Of a stretch of 64,000 bases of DNA, positions 21,574-34,364 are shown piece by piece; positions within the stretch are counted from its first letter, which is position 1, and each line of letters starts with the position of its first letter. The position numbers and the translations under genes are program-made. A model generated the notes under the pieces. It ran no database searches and had not been told where the DNA came from. It worked only from the letters and a program-made list of their open reading frames with translations. Where the stretch lies: contig NC_084464.1 of NCBI RefSeq assembly GCF_027409185.1, positions 42,941,095 to 43,005,094 on the forward strand, written 5' to 3'. Source of the stretch: Cynocephalus volans. Taxonomy: Eukaryota > Chordata > Mammalia > Dermoptera > Cynocephalidae.

Positions 21574-22089
21574 ATATAACAACTCTTTTTGTGGACATGT
21601 ATTCTTAAATCTCTTGGGTAAATATCTAGGAGTAGTATAACAGTGTATATTTAACTTGCTAAGAAATTGCCTATGTTTTCCAACATAGTTTACCATTTTC
21701 TACTCTGACAGTTCTGTTTTATAGAAGCTACATCCAAAAGTCCCTCTTATAAATTTTCACTTCAAATATGCCAAGTCAAAATGTTTTCTTCATCAGGGAA
21801 CAGGTCCCTACTTAGGTTACCTCAAGGGACAGAGGTGGCTGGAATGCAACCATCTCAGTGGCCAGCAACCTGCCCCCTGGAGAACTGGCATGTCCTCAGA
21901 ATGCCAAGCAGCTTCAAGTGCCCAGCAGCAGCTCCAAGAGCACAGCCCACCTCCCACGAAGACCACCTCTGTGGCTCAGACTCTCTCAATCTGCTGCTCT
22001 CCCCACTCTCAGCTTCTGCTGACGGGCTCTGCACAGGTCCCGTGGCATAGCGTGAAGTGACACTATCCCACACTTCTGAGCATGTGCAG

Positions 22090-22300
22090 TGCCTCACAGG
22101 CACTGTTCTAAGTGCTGTACTTGAATCAATGAATTAAACCTTCATAACCCCTACTACTATTATCTATACCCCCATTTAACAGATGAGACAAATGAGGTTC
22201 CACAAGGCAGCTCACTTCCTCAAGATTACATAACCAAGACATTCTGGGAGTTAGACTTGAACACAGGTCTACCTCATTCTAAAGTTCAGCACCATGCCAT
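22090..22300 (+). repeat. MIR SINE
   Basis: Contains 'cactgttctaagtgctgtac' and 'catttaacagatgagacaaa', diagnostic of MIR. Confidence 0.7.
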
Positions 22301-22334
22301 GTTGGTCACGGCATGGATGCTGGAGCCAGTTCAC

Positions 22335-22470
22335 CTGGGTTCAGCTTCATGTTTTAATTCACTTAATTTTCATGGTAAGCCCCTAAGAGGAGGGTCATGA
22401 CAGTGCCCATTTTACAGGTGAAGAGACAGCACAGAGGCTCTATGAGGCAGGAGAGTGGCAGAGTTGAGTT
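22335..22470 (+). repeat. MIR SINE fragment
   Basis: Contains 'gtgcccattttacaggtgaa' followed by 'gagacagcacagaggctcta', a second MIR core next to the first. Confidence 0.6.
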
Positions 22471-22544
22471 TGGCATCCAGGAAGTTTGGCTTGAGGTCAT
22501 CCCAAAAGATCATTTATTTCCCCAGAGTTTGAGCTCTTTCGGAT

Positions 22545-22672
22545 GAGAGACTAATCATTGAATCCACTGTCAGGGCTTAGCACTGTGCCTAACATATATT
22601 AGGTACTCAATGGATTTTTACCGAATGATGAATGAATGAATGAATAATAAATGAACAAGTGAATGATTTAGC
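22545..22672 (+). repeat. L2 LINE 3' end with (GAAT)n tail
   Basis: Ends 'taggtactcaatggattttt' and then repeats of gaat/tgaa, the L2 terminus. Confidence 0.6.
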
Positions 22673-22675
22673 TCT

Positions 22676-22882
22676 GTGTTGTCTAATATGGTAGCATGTG
22701 GCTATTTAAGTTTAAATTTTAACTCATTAAAATTAAGTAAAATTTAAAATTTCCTTCCTCAGTCGTATTAGCCACATTTTAAGGGCACAATAACCATATG
22801 TGGCTAGTGGTTACATGTTGGAAAGCACAGATACAGAGCATTCTATCATTACAGAAAGATCTTGTATTGGACAGCACTAGGC
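22676..22882. mobile_element. Non-autonomous hAT-like DNA transposon
   Basis: The ends are roughly inverted (gtgttgtctaatatgg and tattggacagcacta), with inner blocks 'gtagcatgtggctattta' and 'catatgtggctagtggtta'. It resembles Charlie-type short elements. Confidence 0.55.
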
Positions 22883-25100
22883 TAGATTATGGGTGGGGTG
22901 AGAGAAGGAAAAATGCTGCACTGAGAAAACATTTATTATAGGCTGATGGCTTTTAATTTGCTTTGAATACTTTTTAAAAAGTTAAGATCAGCTCTCTCTC
23001 AGATTATGTTACATACTGCCCATTCAGTGGTCTAGAAACCACTTCTTCAGAAATCTTTTATTGAGAAAGGGAAGCATGTTTGTGATCACATCTATGACCC
23101 ACACTTCTGCGAAAAGGAAGCCAGGAAGTGGAAGTGGCAACTAAGACTGTTGAGTTCCTTCTGTCATCGGCCACATGAGACTAACCAATCCAGGGTGCTT
23201 TCCACCCATGATCTTGTCCAGTCCTCCCAGAAGCCCTGTGGGACACAGAGGAGCAGTAAGGATAAGTGGCTGAAAGTCACAGACTTGTTAAATGGTGGTG
23301 ACTTGTCCCCACAATCAAAACATCAGTAGACTGACTGTCAAATGTGTTCCAACTAAGAGCAGAGATGAAGGCAGAAAGATGTACAATATATGAGCCTTAA
23401 GAAGTTTATAACCTAGTTAAGGGAAATTAAGGGAAATGCACAAAATAACTATATAACAGTATATAACTATCTCTAGCTGTATATATGTGTACCTATTTAT
23501 CTAGTAATATAATAACTAACATTTGTTTGGTATATTGGAGCTTAACAAGTACTTTTCCTCATATGAAGAAGACCCTGCAGATCACTATGATGAATATCAA
23601 ATGAATGGAATGTTGATACAGAAAGCAAGCATTCTAGGAATTCAGAGCAGGCTGAGATCACTGTGGGATAGGGGAAAGTTTTGCTTGAGGTATGGAACCA
23701 GAAGGAATGTCGGGCAATCACACAATCCTGGATATAAGCCCTGACTTCCTTACTAGAAACTTGCCAGACTCTCCACTGCTTGTAGTTTTTAATGAGATAA
23801 TTGTAAATTCATTTTACTTTCTCGAAGATAAAATGCTGACTAAGAGTATTTAGTGGTCTGGGTTTTCTCTCTGGTCCTCCACCCAAATGATCAACATATT
23901 TAAAAAAACAATAACAACAACAACCTCCTAAGTTTTTTGCAATTATTCTAGAAACAGAGTAACTTGGCTACTCTAGATGCAAAATGGTTGAGTTGCTTTT
24001 ATTCAATAGCCCTGTGATGAGCATCCAATAACATATCTTAAACACCTTATAACTCAGGGTTATATGATGTCAGCTGGGCCCATAATTCCTGCAGTGTAGA
24101 ACACATAAAAATCCAGCCCTGCACCCTGACCAGTCTTGCCTAGGTTCTCCTTACATAATTTTAGCCACTTCCCTGACAGTAGTGATTTAGAAATATTCTT
24201 CTAAAGCTCTGTGCACCTGGCCTCAGCTTCCTTTAATTTTTCTAAAGCTTCTACTTTTCTTCCTTATCATTTGGATTTCTTTGGCTTCAAGCTGCAGAAA
24301 TGAATTGTGCTTAACTTAAGCAGAAAAGCTGACTATTGAGAGGCTATTGGCTATCTCACAGAATCAAAGGAAGGCTAGAGAGCCAGGCTCAGAAAACACA
24401 GGGACCAGGGTAGCCCCAGGGGATTAGGTAGAAAGAATCGACAATCTTGCCCCGGCTATGTGCTAAAATGAATGAGCAAGAACTAATTTCTTCCATTTGT
24501 GTTCATCATTCAAAGCCCCAGCAGAGAAAGTCTGATTATCCTAGTTTAGGTAGAGGCTAAGCTAGGGGAAGAAAGGACTCCTTCACTGACAGCTCATTAG
24601 GACTGCACACAGGTAATTCTCCAAAGAATCCAACTACTGTTCTCAGAAGAGGAGAGAATGGATGCAGGATGGTCAAACCCCGGAAAATATCCACTACATT
24701 TCCATTTTCTCTTCCTAACCTCCATTTCCTACTTTTTTTGATTATCCATAATGCATCTCCCAAGGTTGTGACCAATGCATCTCCCAAGGTTGTGAAAAAG
24801 ATATATAAAAATAAATCCATTTGTATTCAAATTTTTCCCCCAAAGGATTAATGATTGGAGGAGTTTGGCCTTACTTACCCCTCAGTATTGAATGTAAGGA
24901 TTTAAAGAAGATAATGTATGCAAGATGCCTGTTACAGTGCTTGGTATGTAGCAAGGTTCATTAAATGTCAGTCCCATTCCAGCCCTTTCCATTCACCAAG
25001 TGTTGTGCTGCGGCTGGCTCATTCCAGCTCATGAGAGTAAATCATTATATTTTGGAATTTTGTGAGCCAACTGATATAACATTGGTAGCTTGAAGTTGGC
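22883..25100. other. Gene-free stretch
   Basis: AT-rich, with no supported exon. It holds the 24-bp tandem duplication at 24750-24795 and a MIR/L2-like end near 24890-24990. Confidence 0.4.
24750..24795 (+). repeat. Two-copy 24-bp tandem duplication
   Basis: aatgcatctcccaaggttgtga appears at 24750-24771 and 24774-24795 with no mismatch. Confidence 0.9.
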
Positions 25101-25196
25101 CTTTGTTGGGGCAGAAAAATGTGATACCTTTCCCCCTATCTTAAGGGTTACAGCTGACACTCCTGTAACAAAAGACAGTTTAGCAAGAGAAAAGCA

Positions 25197-25303
25197 AGGC
25201 TGGCTAGTTAGCTCAGTTGGTTAGAGCATCGTGTTGTAACACCAAGATCAAGGTTTCAGACCCCCTTACTGGCCAGCTGCCAAAAAAAAAAAAAAAAAAA
25301 AAA
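25197..25303 (+). mobile_element. CYN-type tRNA-Ile SINE, monomer
   Basis: The unit starts aaggctggctagttagctca, and a 22-base A-tail follows. It is inserted in the LTR. Confidence 0.88.
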
Positions 25304-25733
25304 GAGAGGAGCATAACAAATTTATTTAAACAAAGTTTTACAGGTCCAGTGTTTGATCACGTAAAAAAAAATTTTATGTGACTTCAGAAAAGAAGATTCC
25401 AAGACTAAGAGAAAACTGTCTCTTTTTATGCTTAGTTTCCATGAGGAAGGAATAGCTGTGCAGAAATGTGATTGGACAAAAAGGGAACGATCTAATGCTG
25501 ATATCCTCAGTGGGCAAAGGCATGTCTGTTCAGATTCTTCTTGGCCTTTCTGTGTAGCATTCCTTCCTCCTGGGTATGGGTCAGGATCCTTTCTGGAATG
25601 AGGGTCTTATGACCTACTATCAGATAAGGTAGGTCAGAGAATTTTTTTATGACCAGTTCTTACACAGAAAGACAGGGGGATGTTAAAGTAATAATTCTAG
25701 GTTTTTATGGCTGGCTTTGAGGGAGAGGGGTTC

Positions 25734-25734
<1 letters not shown>

Positions 25735-25765
<31 letters not shown>

Positions 25766-25913
25766 TGACCAGTAAGGGGATCTTAACCCTTGACTTGGTG
25801 TTGTCAGCACCACGCTCAGCCAGTGAGCGAACCGGCCATCCTTATATAGGATCCGAACCCGTGGCCTTGGTGTTATCAGCACCACACTCTCCCGAGTGAG
25901 CCACAGGCCGGCC
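25735..25913 (-). mobile_element. CYN-type SINE, dimer (main subfamily)
   Basis: Two units with a poly(T) lead. A perfect 17-bp duplication (tgagggagaggggttct) is at 25718-25734 and 25914-25930, inside the LTR. Confidence 0.93.
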
Positions 25914-26439
25914 TGAGGGAGAGGGGTTCTAGTTACTATGACCCATCTTGGGGAAGAGGAATTCTAGTTTCTATTGCTTGCCTTGGGGGAGAAAGGAGAA
26001 CAGGAGAAAGGAGGGCAGGAGAAGTTCAGAGAAAGACTTTGCTTCCAAGGCCCTTCAATGCCCATCAGTTCAAAGTGCTCAGCACACCAGACTTTCAGGT
26101 ATGGTTTTCTGACCCCAATACCTTGATGGGAGTATTTACACCACAGAAACTGGAAATGCTGCAGATCAAGACACCCACTATCACCACCACCCCGGGAAGT
26201 TGTTAAACATTTACCAGCTACCACTGCATCTGCTCCTTTCTTTCCTTCACAAGATGTGAGCAGAACCGTGAAGGACTGTGTGACAGCTAGGATTAGGTTG
26301 ACCTCGGAGTGACAAAAAAACCAAAAAACAAAAACACAAAACAAATAGAATAATGGCTTCCTAGACATCAGATTATTTCTCTCTGACAGAAGCAATGTCC
26401 AGATCAAGGCAGGCAGTTCAGCGCTTGGGTAGTAGATCT

Positions 26440-26900
26440 ACTTTGTCTTGTTACGGTACCCAAGTCCATCTGCCTGCCCCAAGCAAAAACAAACCACGCA
26501 AAAGTCAATTGTTGGTGAAGAAGGAAGTCAGCTTTATTCAGAAATACCGGTGACCTGAGGGAGATGTTAGGTTAACCCATCCATCCCCTCCGTAAACCTG
26601 AAAGAGAACGGCCAAACTAAAGCCATCTCAGACTCAGATTTACTGAGGGGTTTTTAAAGAGGAGATTGAGGGAATGGAATGTGGGAAGTGAAAAGCAGGA
26701 GAGATGGTTGCAAATTTCTTGTCAAGGTTCTGTCTGGCCTCTGTCCTTATCTCTGAAGTTATCCTAGAGTCCTGCAGGACTTTGATTTGCTTCAGGGTGG
26801 AATCAGCATTAGCTTTATTGATGTCTTCCTTGGTTTCTTATGGTCTGGATAGTATGAGTCTCATGGCAAGTCTATAGCTCCAGGCTGACTGGAAAACAAC
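26440..26900 (-). mobile_element. Probable ERV LTR (edges uncertain)
   Basis: On the minus strand 'aataaagctgacttccttct' (AATAAA at 26538-26533) followed by a 'tcaccaac' stretch resembles the R-U5 region of gammaretrovirus-like LTRs. No coding part is seen. Confidence 0.4.
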
Positions 26901-26934
26901 TTTACATTTATGTAAATAATGTCATCTTTCTGTG

Positions 26935-27324
26935 TGTATTAGTCTGTTTCCATTGCTTATAATGCAATATTTGAAACTGGATAATTTATAAAGAAAACAA
27001 AATTTATTGCTTACAGTTTCAGAGGGTGTAAGTCCAAAGTCCAGGAAGGCTTTCTTTGGTGGTGCCTTCAGTGACGGCAGGGTATCACATTGCAAAATGG
27101 CAGAGCAGAGAGAAAGAGCAGAGACTAACCTCTTCATTCTCCCTCTTTTAAAGCTCAGAACCATGCCCCTGACCACCATTATTAATCCATTCTCTATGGC
27201 ATAGTCTTAAAATCTAATCACCTCTTCAAGGCCCCACCTTTTCAATTACCATAGTAGCATCTCCTACCCTCTTGATACTGTCACAGTGGGGGTCAATATT
27301 TGGGAGGACACTCAATCCAAGGCA
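26935..27324 (-). mobile_element. MaLR-type LTR
   Basis: It starts tgtattagtctgtttcc, the reverse complement of the usual MaLR 3' end, and holds 'ataatttataaagaaaacaa' and 'ttgcttacagtttcagaggg'. It is the same family as 28066-28468 and 61319-61732. Confidence 0.65.
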
Positions 27325-28065
27325 CCCTGTAACCAAAGTTCAAAATATAAAATAACCATAAGAAAAGAGGGAACTCAGAGAAATGCATGCTAAGAAAAAA
27401 CTGTCTTTTTTTTTTTCTTCTAAAGCCCATGTGGTTTTAGGTCCCAATATGGCTTCAGTCCTGCTTACTCCAACAGCCTCACAGTCTTCAATGTATGGCT
27501 TTTACTTCGTGATTGAAGATGGCTGCTCAAGCCCCACATTCCAGCCAGTAGGGAAGAGAAGGATAAAGAAATACACACCCTTTCCTATTAAGTCCACTGA
27601 CAGAATAAGCCCATAACCTTTCAGCTCATGTGAAATAGGTTGAAATGAAGTCACTCATCCATATCTAGCTGCAAGGGAGGCTTGGAGATGTGTTTACTAA
27701 AAGCAGCCATGCGTTCTGCTGGAAACTGAGAAGGGAAGGGTGGAAACTGGGAGACAGCTGAGACAGCTGGCAGCCCCTCCCACAAATGGGCAGGATTGAG
27801 GAACATGTAGGAGAGAGGGGAAATTGGCGTTTGTGTGATGGGAATGAGGGTAGTTTATGGAACTCTGAGGGAGCTGACTGGAATAGAAAATTAGAACTAC
27901 TGACAAGTGAGGTTAAATAAACAAGGTGGAAGCCAGATCTCAGTGAGGGTCCAGGAAAGCAGACAAAAGAATCCTTATCTCATGCCATTAGACACCAAAG
28001 GTGTTGAACTTTTCTGTAGGGGAGCTACATAATCAGAGGGGTTTAAGAAATTTTAACTTGCTAGA
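27325..28065. other. Gene-free stretch between the two MaLR LTRs
   Basis: No MaLR internal region could be recognised, so the two LTRs look like separate solo insertions rather than one provirus. Confidence 0.4.
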
Positions 28066-28468
28066 TGTATTAGTCCGTTTCTGTTGCTTATAACAAAATT
28101 CTTGGAACTGGGTGATTTATAAGAAAACAAAATTTATTGCTTACAGTTTCAGAGGCTGGGAAATCCAGTCTAGGGAACATATTTGGTGAGGGTCTTCTTT
28201 GATGGTGGCTTTACAGCAATGCAGGGGTCTTACATGGCAGGAAATGGCATAGCAGAGAAGAGATAGCTCCACATATGCTCTCCCTTTAAAGCCCTCAAAA
28301 TCATGCCCACTATTCCAAGAATGGATCACTCTGTTCATGAGGGTTCGGTCCTTACAATCCAATCACCTCTTCAAGGCCCTATCTTTCAACTATCACAACA
28401 GCCTTTCCCACCCTCTTAACACTGTTACAGTGGAGGTCAAGTTTTGGGGGGACATTTGGTCCAAGGCA
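28066..28468 (-). mobile_element. MaLR-type LTR, second copy
   Basis: Same order of blocks as the copy 1 kb before, in the same direction. Near-matching 5-bp flanks (ctaga and ttaga) fit a target-site duplication. Confidence 0.68.
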
Positions 28469-30010
28469 TTAGATATATTGGAGGAGGGAGGAAAAACAGG
28501 AGGCAGCAGGGATGTCAGAAAGCAGACTGACTTCACACTCCAGCTGTGAGGTGATTATGGGGGGTGCAATGGGAAAGAGCAGGAAGAAATAAATGTGACA
28601 GGCATATTCTAGGAAATGTATTAGGATGGCTGGCTGGTCCGATAGGGAGTTTCAGGCTGGGCGGTGAGAGACAGGACTCCCAGTAACAGGGTAAACAGAG
28701 TAAACCTGGCTTGGTAGGTGTTTTAGACTGAGTTATCCAGAAGCAGGGCCTGGGGTGGGGACTTTTGTTCAAGGATTTATTGGGGCAGGCTTTCAGGAGA
28801 AAGAGACTGAGGGAAATAGGATAGGAGAGGGGAAGTTCCTGAGCAAGGACGTGGCTGACTTCAGTCTGACCCATAGGGAAGCTCAGAGATACAAATTGCA
28901 CCAGAGTCAGTCATACCTTGAAGCAAGGGGGCTGGTGTTTTGTAGCCTGACAGACCAAGGTCTGTGCAAAGTGTGTGTAAGGAAGGATGGCTTGGCTCCT
29001 ATTTCATGGGGGCAGTTCTCCAGAAAAGGGGGCAGTTGTGCGTGATTATCGGATAAAATTCCCAGCAGCTGGGAGATGAGTGGACCAGCTGGTAAAAAGG
29101 ATCTGGGCCCAAACAGCATTCATTAGAGTGGATCCATATTGGACACATTGGTGTTGAGGTGGCAAAAAAAACAGGGAATGGACATATGACTAGAGAGAAA
29201 TTGGAGATACAAGATAGTAGTTCACATGAAGGAATAGGTCTAGATATGTAGATCTTGGAGTGGGGGACTTTGGCGCACAGGGGATAGTTCAAACAAGAAG
29301 GAATGAGCTCTTGGAAGGCCATGGATTGAGAGGGGAGCAACCCTTGGGAGAGTAAGTTGGTTATACCCTAGTGGGAAAGCAGAGAGACCGATGAATAAAG
29401 TGAAGAGATCAGGAGAGAAGCATGTTAGTGTGGTAACTGACCACGCACTACGACCAGAATTCAAGGGAAGAACTTGGAGGTCAATGACCATGAAGAAAAG
29501 GTCGAGGTGTTTTGTTTGTTTTTTGGAAGTTTAGGGGTTGTTGGTGGCCTTTGAGGGAACAGTTTCACAGCAGGACAGGGTGAGAAACCACATGGTGAGG
29601 GCTAGCCATGCTCCCCATATTTAATACCATTCCACTCCGACTCTTAACTCCTCTCTGCTTCCATTTACATGCTGCTCATTCTGGCTTGTCCTGAAGACTC
29701 TATGTTCTGGTTATCTGATGCTACCTAACAAATTACCGCAAGATTTGGTGGCATGAGACACCCCTTCGTTATGTAGATGGAGTCTATGGGTCAGGAATTT
29801 GGACAGAGCACAGTGGGACAGTGGGGACAGCTTGTCCCTGCCCCATGATGTCAGGCTGGAGTCATCTGCAGGCTCCTTCACTCTTACGTCTGGCAGTGAT
29901 GCTGGCTATTGGTGCGGGGCCTCAGTTCTTCTCCCTGTGGTCTAGTTTGCATTTTTCTTGCATGGTGGCTGGGTTGTTATGGGAGAACCAAGCATAAACT
30001 GTGTTCTTTT
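28469..30010. other. Gene-free stretch
   Basis: Nothing coding is supported. About 28725-28800 ('gtgttttagactgagttatc') and 29700-29960 ('gctacctaacaaattaccgc') look like ends of old interspersed repeats that I cannot name. Confidence 0.35.
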
Positions 30011-30105
30011 TTTTTTTTTTTTTTGGTGTCTGGATGGTACAGTGATCTGAAACATTGACCTTGGTGTTATCAGCTTTAACCAATAGAGCTAACTGGCCAG
30101 ACGAG
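30011..30105 (-). mobile_element. CYN-type tRNA-Ile SINE, monomer
   Basis: Poly(T) then the reverse unit ending gctaactggccagacg. The duplication aactgtgttctttt lies at 29997-30010 and from 30106. Confidence 0.85.
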
Positions 30106-30120
30106 AACTGTGTTCTTTTT

Positions 30121-33100
30121 ATGACCTCACCTTTTAGCAATCTGCATCACCACCCCCACACCCCGTTGGTCAGAGTAGTCACAGCCCTGCCCAGATTCAA
30201 AGGGAGGGAACACGGCCCCCACCCTGGAGTGTCAGTTGTGTGAGGAGAAGGGCACCCATCTCTGGAAAATACAATCTGCCAACCTCTGTCAGAGCTCTCT
30301 GTTTGCTTCTGACGAGTGGCTTCATTTATTTAGCAGTCACTGTGTCAATAGTATCAGCAACTTGAGGAACTTCTTGAGGGCAGGGGTCTGGCTGTCACTT
30401 TTGTCTTCTTTGTCTTCACATCCTGAGCACAGATGCAGTGATAGGCCCACAACGGATGCCTGTGGAAGGAGGGACTCCTTTTAAGTCTGTCATCCATTTT
30501 TCACCTACACTTCATCATTTGATCCAGAACCAGCCATCATTACCATTTCACAGTTGACGAAATGGAGGCTTAGTGGAGTGAGTGATGTGCTCCAGCTGAT
30601 CAGCTAGCAAGAGCTCAGCTGTGACCTAAACCCAGGACTTTTGGGCTAATAGGCTTTCGTTAAGCACCTATTGCCTCCAAACAGCAAATAGAATTCCCAG
30701 AGGCTGGGACCGTTTCTTCAATAAACCTGCCTCCTTCATCCTCACAGCAGCACAGGGCCATCTACAGGGCGATGGACAGTGACCCTGCCGCCCCTTACTG
30801 ACTGGGGATACACATGATGATTTAATATGAAGATTTAATATGATTTTGCATCTGTTTTCATGGGAGCAGGAAAGGACTGGGACATGGATCCTCATGTTGA
30901 ACTCAGCTTCCAGGCTGGGTAAAAGTTGGTCCTCATCTCTCTGTCCTGGTGATGAGCAGGCAGCAGGAGTGGGAGGTGAGTGGGAGATGCCAAGGGGAGT
31001 TCAGGTGGAGCAATCGGACCGTGATCTGAGGTAACTGCACAGGGCGAGGGGGAAGGTCTAGAGAGGGAAGTGGCTAAGGCAGTTCTTGCAGGTCCAGTTC
31101 AGCGGGGAGAGGGGAGCCAATTTCCACCCCTCCCCAAGTCACATTCCAGCCCTAAAAATGCTTCACAGTCTCAGGGGGAAATCTTGGCAGAGGAGGCAGA
31201 GTATGGTGGGGTGCTTATCAAGATTGGGGGTGGGGGGAACAGATCTTATAATTTGCATCAGCCCTCAATTTTCCAAATCCTGTCTGTGCCCTGCACACCC
31301 ACCCTCACACCCACCCCCTACCAATCTTTGACTTTATCTCTTTAGAAATGTCCCCAGCCTAGCAGTTTCTTTCTCAGAGATTGCAGATCAGGAAGAGCCT
31401 TTGGAAACCAGTTTCTACTTCCGTTGTGGGAGCAGAAAGCACTAGGCACTGTAACCCCTTGATGCCTGGAAAGTGACAAGGAGGACCGCTGCCCTCACCA
31501 GGTCCATTGTCCCACACCAGCTCTGCAGGAACCTTAGAGGGGGTCTTTCTGTTTGCAGTTTCTCTCTATCCTCCCCTCTGCTAAAATGTATTCCTCTCCC
31601 TGCTCAGTCCTTCTGAAAGCAGCTCACTGTGACTCTACATCACCTCCAGCTCCTCGGCCTCACCTTGTGGACCTTGACCGGACTGGCTTCAAATGCATCA
31701 CTTGTGAGTCACCCGGGCTGCTTTGCTCCAGCCCCACCAGTGAGCCCCTTGCTCTCCCGCACGCAGGAATTACTCACTACTATGTCACCAATCCCTCCGG
31801 AATGTGCCCCTTCCTCGAGGACACCCATTTTCCCCACATCCTCTATTATTTTGTTTAAACTAACAATGTTTAAACTAATGTTTTTCCTCCTCTGATGACT
31901 GAAATAGTACAGGTTTGTTGTGGAAAATCTGTCATATGCAAAATGTGTACAAAATAGCCAACATTACCACTCTCGGTTTCCTTGCAGTATCCTCCTCACC
32001 AGAACTCCTTCCTGCTTTAGGCCTTCATGTGTGCTTATTATTCCTTCTACCTAAACTCACTCTCCCTCTCTTCTCCCTCCCTCCGCCTGTGAGAAAATCT
32101 ACTCATCCTTATTGTCAGAAGGAAGGTCATTGTCTCAGAGAAACCTTCCCTCTACCCCAAGTTAGGTCTCTGTCTTCACACTCACAGCACCCAGTACTTT
32201 TCCTTGTAGCACTTACCATGACTAGAAAAAATCATTTTTGTCCTCATATATTTAATGGCTATCTTAACTACTTGACTTGATGTAAGGCCTGTGACTGGCT
32301 TTCTTCTTTATTCTGATGGCCTCGGCACCCACCACAGTGCCCTGCATACAGAAAACACGCAACACATCACAGCAAGATGCCTTCCTAGAATAGCCATGTG
32401 CCTGTCCTCTCAGCACTTTAAAATAATCAAATTAACAGATACAATTAATCAGTGGCCATGTGCCTGACAGGGTTCCAGGTACAGGATACCACACTAGAAG
32501 CCCTAGTTCTTGTTGTTGAGGAGCCCTCAGTCTTTTGAGGGAGACAGATCAGTAAATGGAGCATTACAACACATCTTAACTGTATGGTGATCAAGTGTTA
32601 AGTGTAGAGGGAGGGTCCCTAAATGAGCCTGGGAGGTGACACCATTGGTTTAGTTTGTCCTTGTTAATACATTTACTGTACTGCACAGAACCATAGGATA
32701 ATAGAATGGGATAGGACTGTGACATCAACAGGCCCCATCTCTTCCTGCAATTAAGGGTGGTAAAATGACCTAGCCAAAGCCACTGGGTTTGGTGGTAGAT
32801 TTGAGATTAGAATCTGGATCTTTAGACTCCCAGTGCTCTTTCCACTGTACTGTAGGGGCCTTTGGAGTCCTCTCTCTCCCTCTTCCTCCCATTCTGTTAA
32901 TCCCAAGTCCTTTGATTTTTGCTTGTAAAGGTCTCTCCATTCCCTGCTTTTCCTCACCTCCATGTCACCATGCTCCAAGCCTCCATCATCTTCAGCCTGG
33001 GTCCTGCCTTCGCCTCCTGCCCCCTCTCTGCTTCTAGTCTTCCCCTGCTCTGGTTCCTTCTCCACTTTGCAGTCAGAACGAGCCTCCACAGATAGAAGTG

Positions 33101-33166
33101 TGAGCTTGTCTATCCCAGCCTTCAACCTCCAGTGACTTCCCTTCAGGCTTTCAGAAATACGTTCAG
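30121..33166. other. Gene-free stretch with L2 and MIR remnants
   Basis: A MIR at 30530-30640, L2 pieces at 31975-32345 (plus) and 32490-32640 (minus), and a MIR-like piece at 32680-32850. The remainder is unassigned. Confidence 0.45.
31975..32345 (+). repeat. L2 LINE 3' end
   Basis: Contains 'cagagaaaccttccctctac', 'gtagcacttaccatgactag' and 'cccaccacagtgccctgcat'. Confidence 0.6.
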
Positions 33167-33174
33167 AATTCTTA

Positions 33175-33265
33175 GGGGCTGGCTAGTCAGTTGGTTAGAG
33201 TGCAGCCTCATATCACCAGGGTCATGGGTTCAGATCCCTGTACTAGCCAACCACCAAAAAAAAAA
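33175..33265 (+). mobile_element. CYN-type tRNA-Ile SINE, monomer
   Basis: The unit starts ggggctggctagtcagttgg, with a small deletion in the A-box region. The duplication aattctta is at 33167-33174 and 33266-33273. Confidence 0.85.
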
Positions 33266-33283
33266 AATTCTTAATATGGTATA

Positions 33284-33655
33284 TTAGTCTACTCAGGTGG
33301 CCATAACACAATACCATGGACTGGGTGATTTAAATAATAGAAATTTATTTCTCAACAGTTCTGGAGACTGGGAAGTCCAATATCACGGTGTCAGCAAGGT
33401 AGGTTTCATTCCGAGGCCTGAGGCCACTTCTATTGACTTGTAGTTGGCCGCCATTTTGCTGTGTGCTCACAGGGCAAGAGAGTTCTCTCGTGTCTCCTGT
33501 TCCTTTTGTAAGTACACCAATTTCATTGGATTAGCCCCACCCTTAGGACCTCATATAACCTTAGTTATCTACTAAAGACCCTATCTCCAAATATAGTCAC
33601 ATGGGGTGTTAGGGCTTCAACATATGACTTGGGGGGAGACACAATTTAGTCCACA
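33284..33655 (-). mobile_element. MLT1-type MaLR LTR
   Basis: Reverse MLT1 blocks in order: 'tggccataacacaatacca', 'ttctggagactgggaagtcc', 'accctatctccaaatatagt' and 'cttcaacatatgacttgggg'. Confidence 0.75.
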
Positions 33656-34002
33656 GAGTATGGTCTACCTGGCCTTTTTTGATCTAGCCCACCATACCAG
33701 CCTCTTCTAAATCCCACTCTCTTCTCTGCCTCTATGCTTCTATATCTTGGATTTCTCTTGGTTCCTTGAACTTGTCAAGATCTCTTGTGACTCTGATCCC
33801 TCCATCACCTTCCCTTCTTCTGCCTGACCCGCTCCTATTTAGTCTTTGTAAGGAAAAGTCTATCTAGCCTTGGAACATGCAGATATGGTTTTGCTCACTT
33901 TTGACCAGAGTCCTCCAGGACATCACATGATCTGTCTTGGACCTCTTTGAGAACTGCTTGCTCTTTTGATTTTTAAAATTATTTTATTTTATTTATCTAT
34001 AT

Positions 34003-34091
34003 TTTTGGCAGCTGGCCACTATGGAGATCCAAAGCCTTGACCTTGGTGTTATAATACCATGCTCTAACCAACTGAGATAACCAGACAGCCC
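34003..34091 (-). mobile_element. CYN-type tRNA-Ile SINE, monomer
   Basis: The reverse unit 'ttggcagctggccactatgg' runs to 'gagataaccagacagcccc'. It is diverged. Confidence 0.75.
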
Positions 34092-34364
34092 CTGCCTGCT
34101 CTTTTGAGAACTGAGACCTGTAGATGACCAATCACAAAGATGAATTTACAACCCCTTTGTGAGACACAGACCAGAACTCAGATTCCTGCTTTATTGGTGA
34201 GTTCCCTCCTTTTTGATCTATATCTAGCCCTTTCAATTTCTGCTTGGAGAGACCCAGTGAACTCATTTCTTGATGGGTATGGCCTTCCCTTGCCTGTTAA
34301 GCAATAAACGCAGCTTCCACTCCCCTCATCCACAAACTCTCATGTCTTTGTATTTTACTTTGTC

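Larger units (their letters stand above)
20735..21760 (+). repeat. L1M-type LINE 3' region, split by two CYN dimers
   Basis: It contains the L1M blocks 'acggtgtacagttcagtgag', 'gtctggattcttttgctcag' and 'cattgatggacattagtgga', interrupted by SINEs at 21097-21272 and 21402-21573. Confidence 0.7.
25107..26086 (-). mobile_element. ERV-type solo LTR, interrupted by two CYN SINEs
   Basis: On the minus strand the element starts with TG near 26086, has AATAAA at 25326-25321 and ends with CA at 25107. A diverged relative lies at 56815-57414. Without the SINEs it is about 0.68 kb. I cannot name the family, and no viral coding sequence is visible. Confidence 0.55.

Noticed and set aside
21446-21640. 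Open frames inside CYN dimers that recur at several sites
   Set aside because: The same peptide-like strings appear wherever the SINE occurs, so they are repeat sequence, not genes.
25197-25280. Possible tRNA-Ile gene
   Set aside because: The unit lacks a proper cloverleaf and anticodon context and has an A-tail. It is a SINE.
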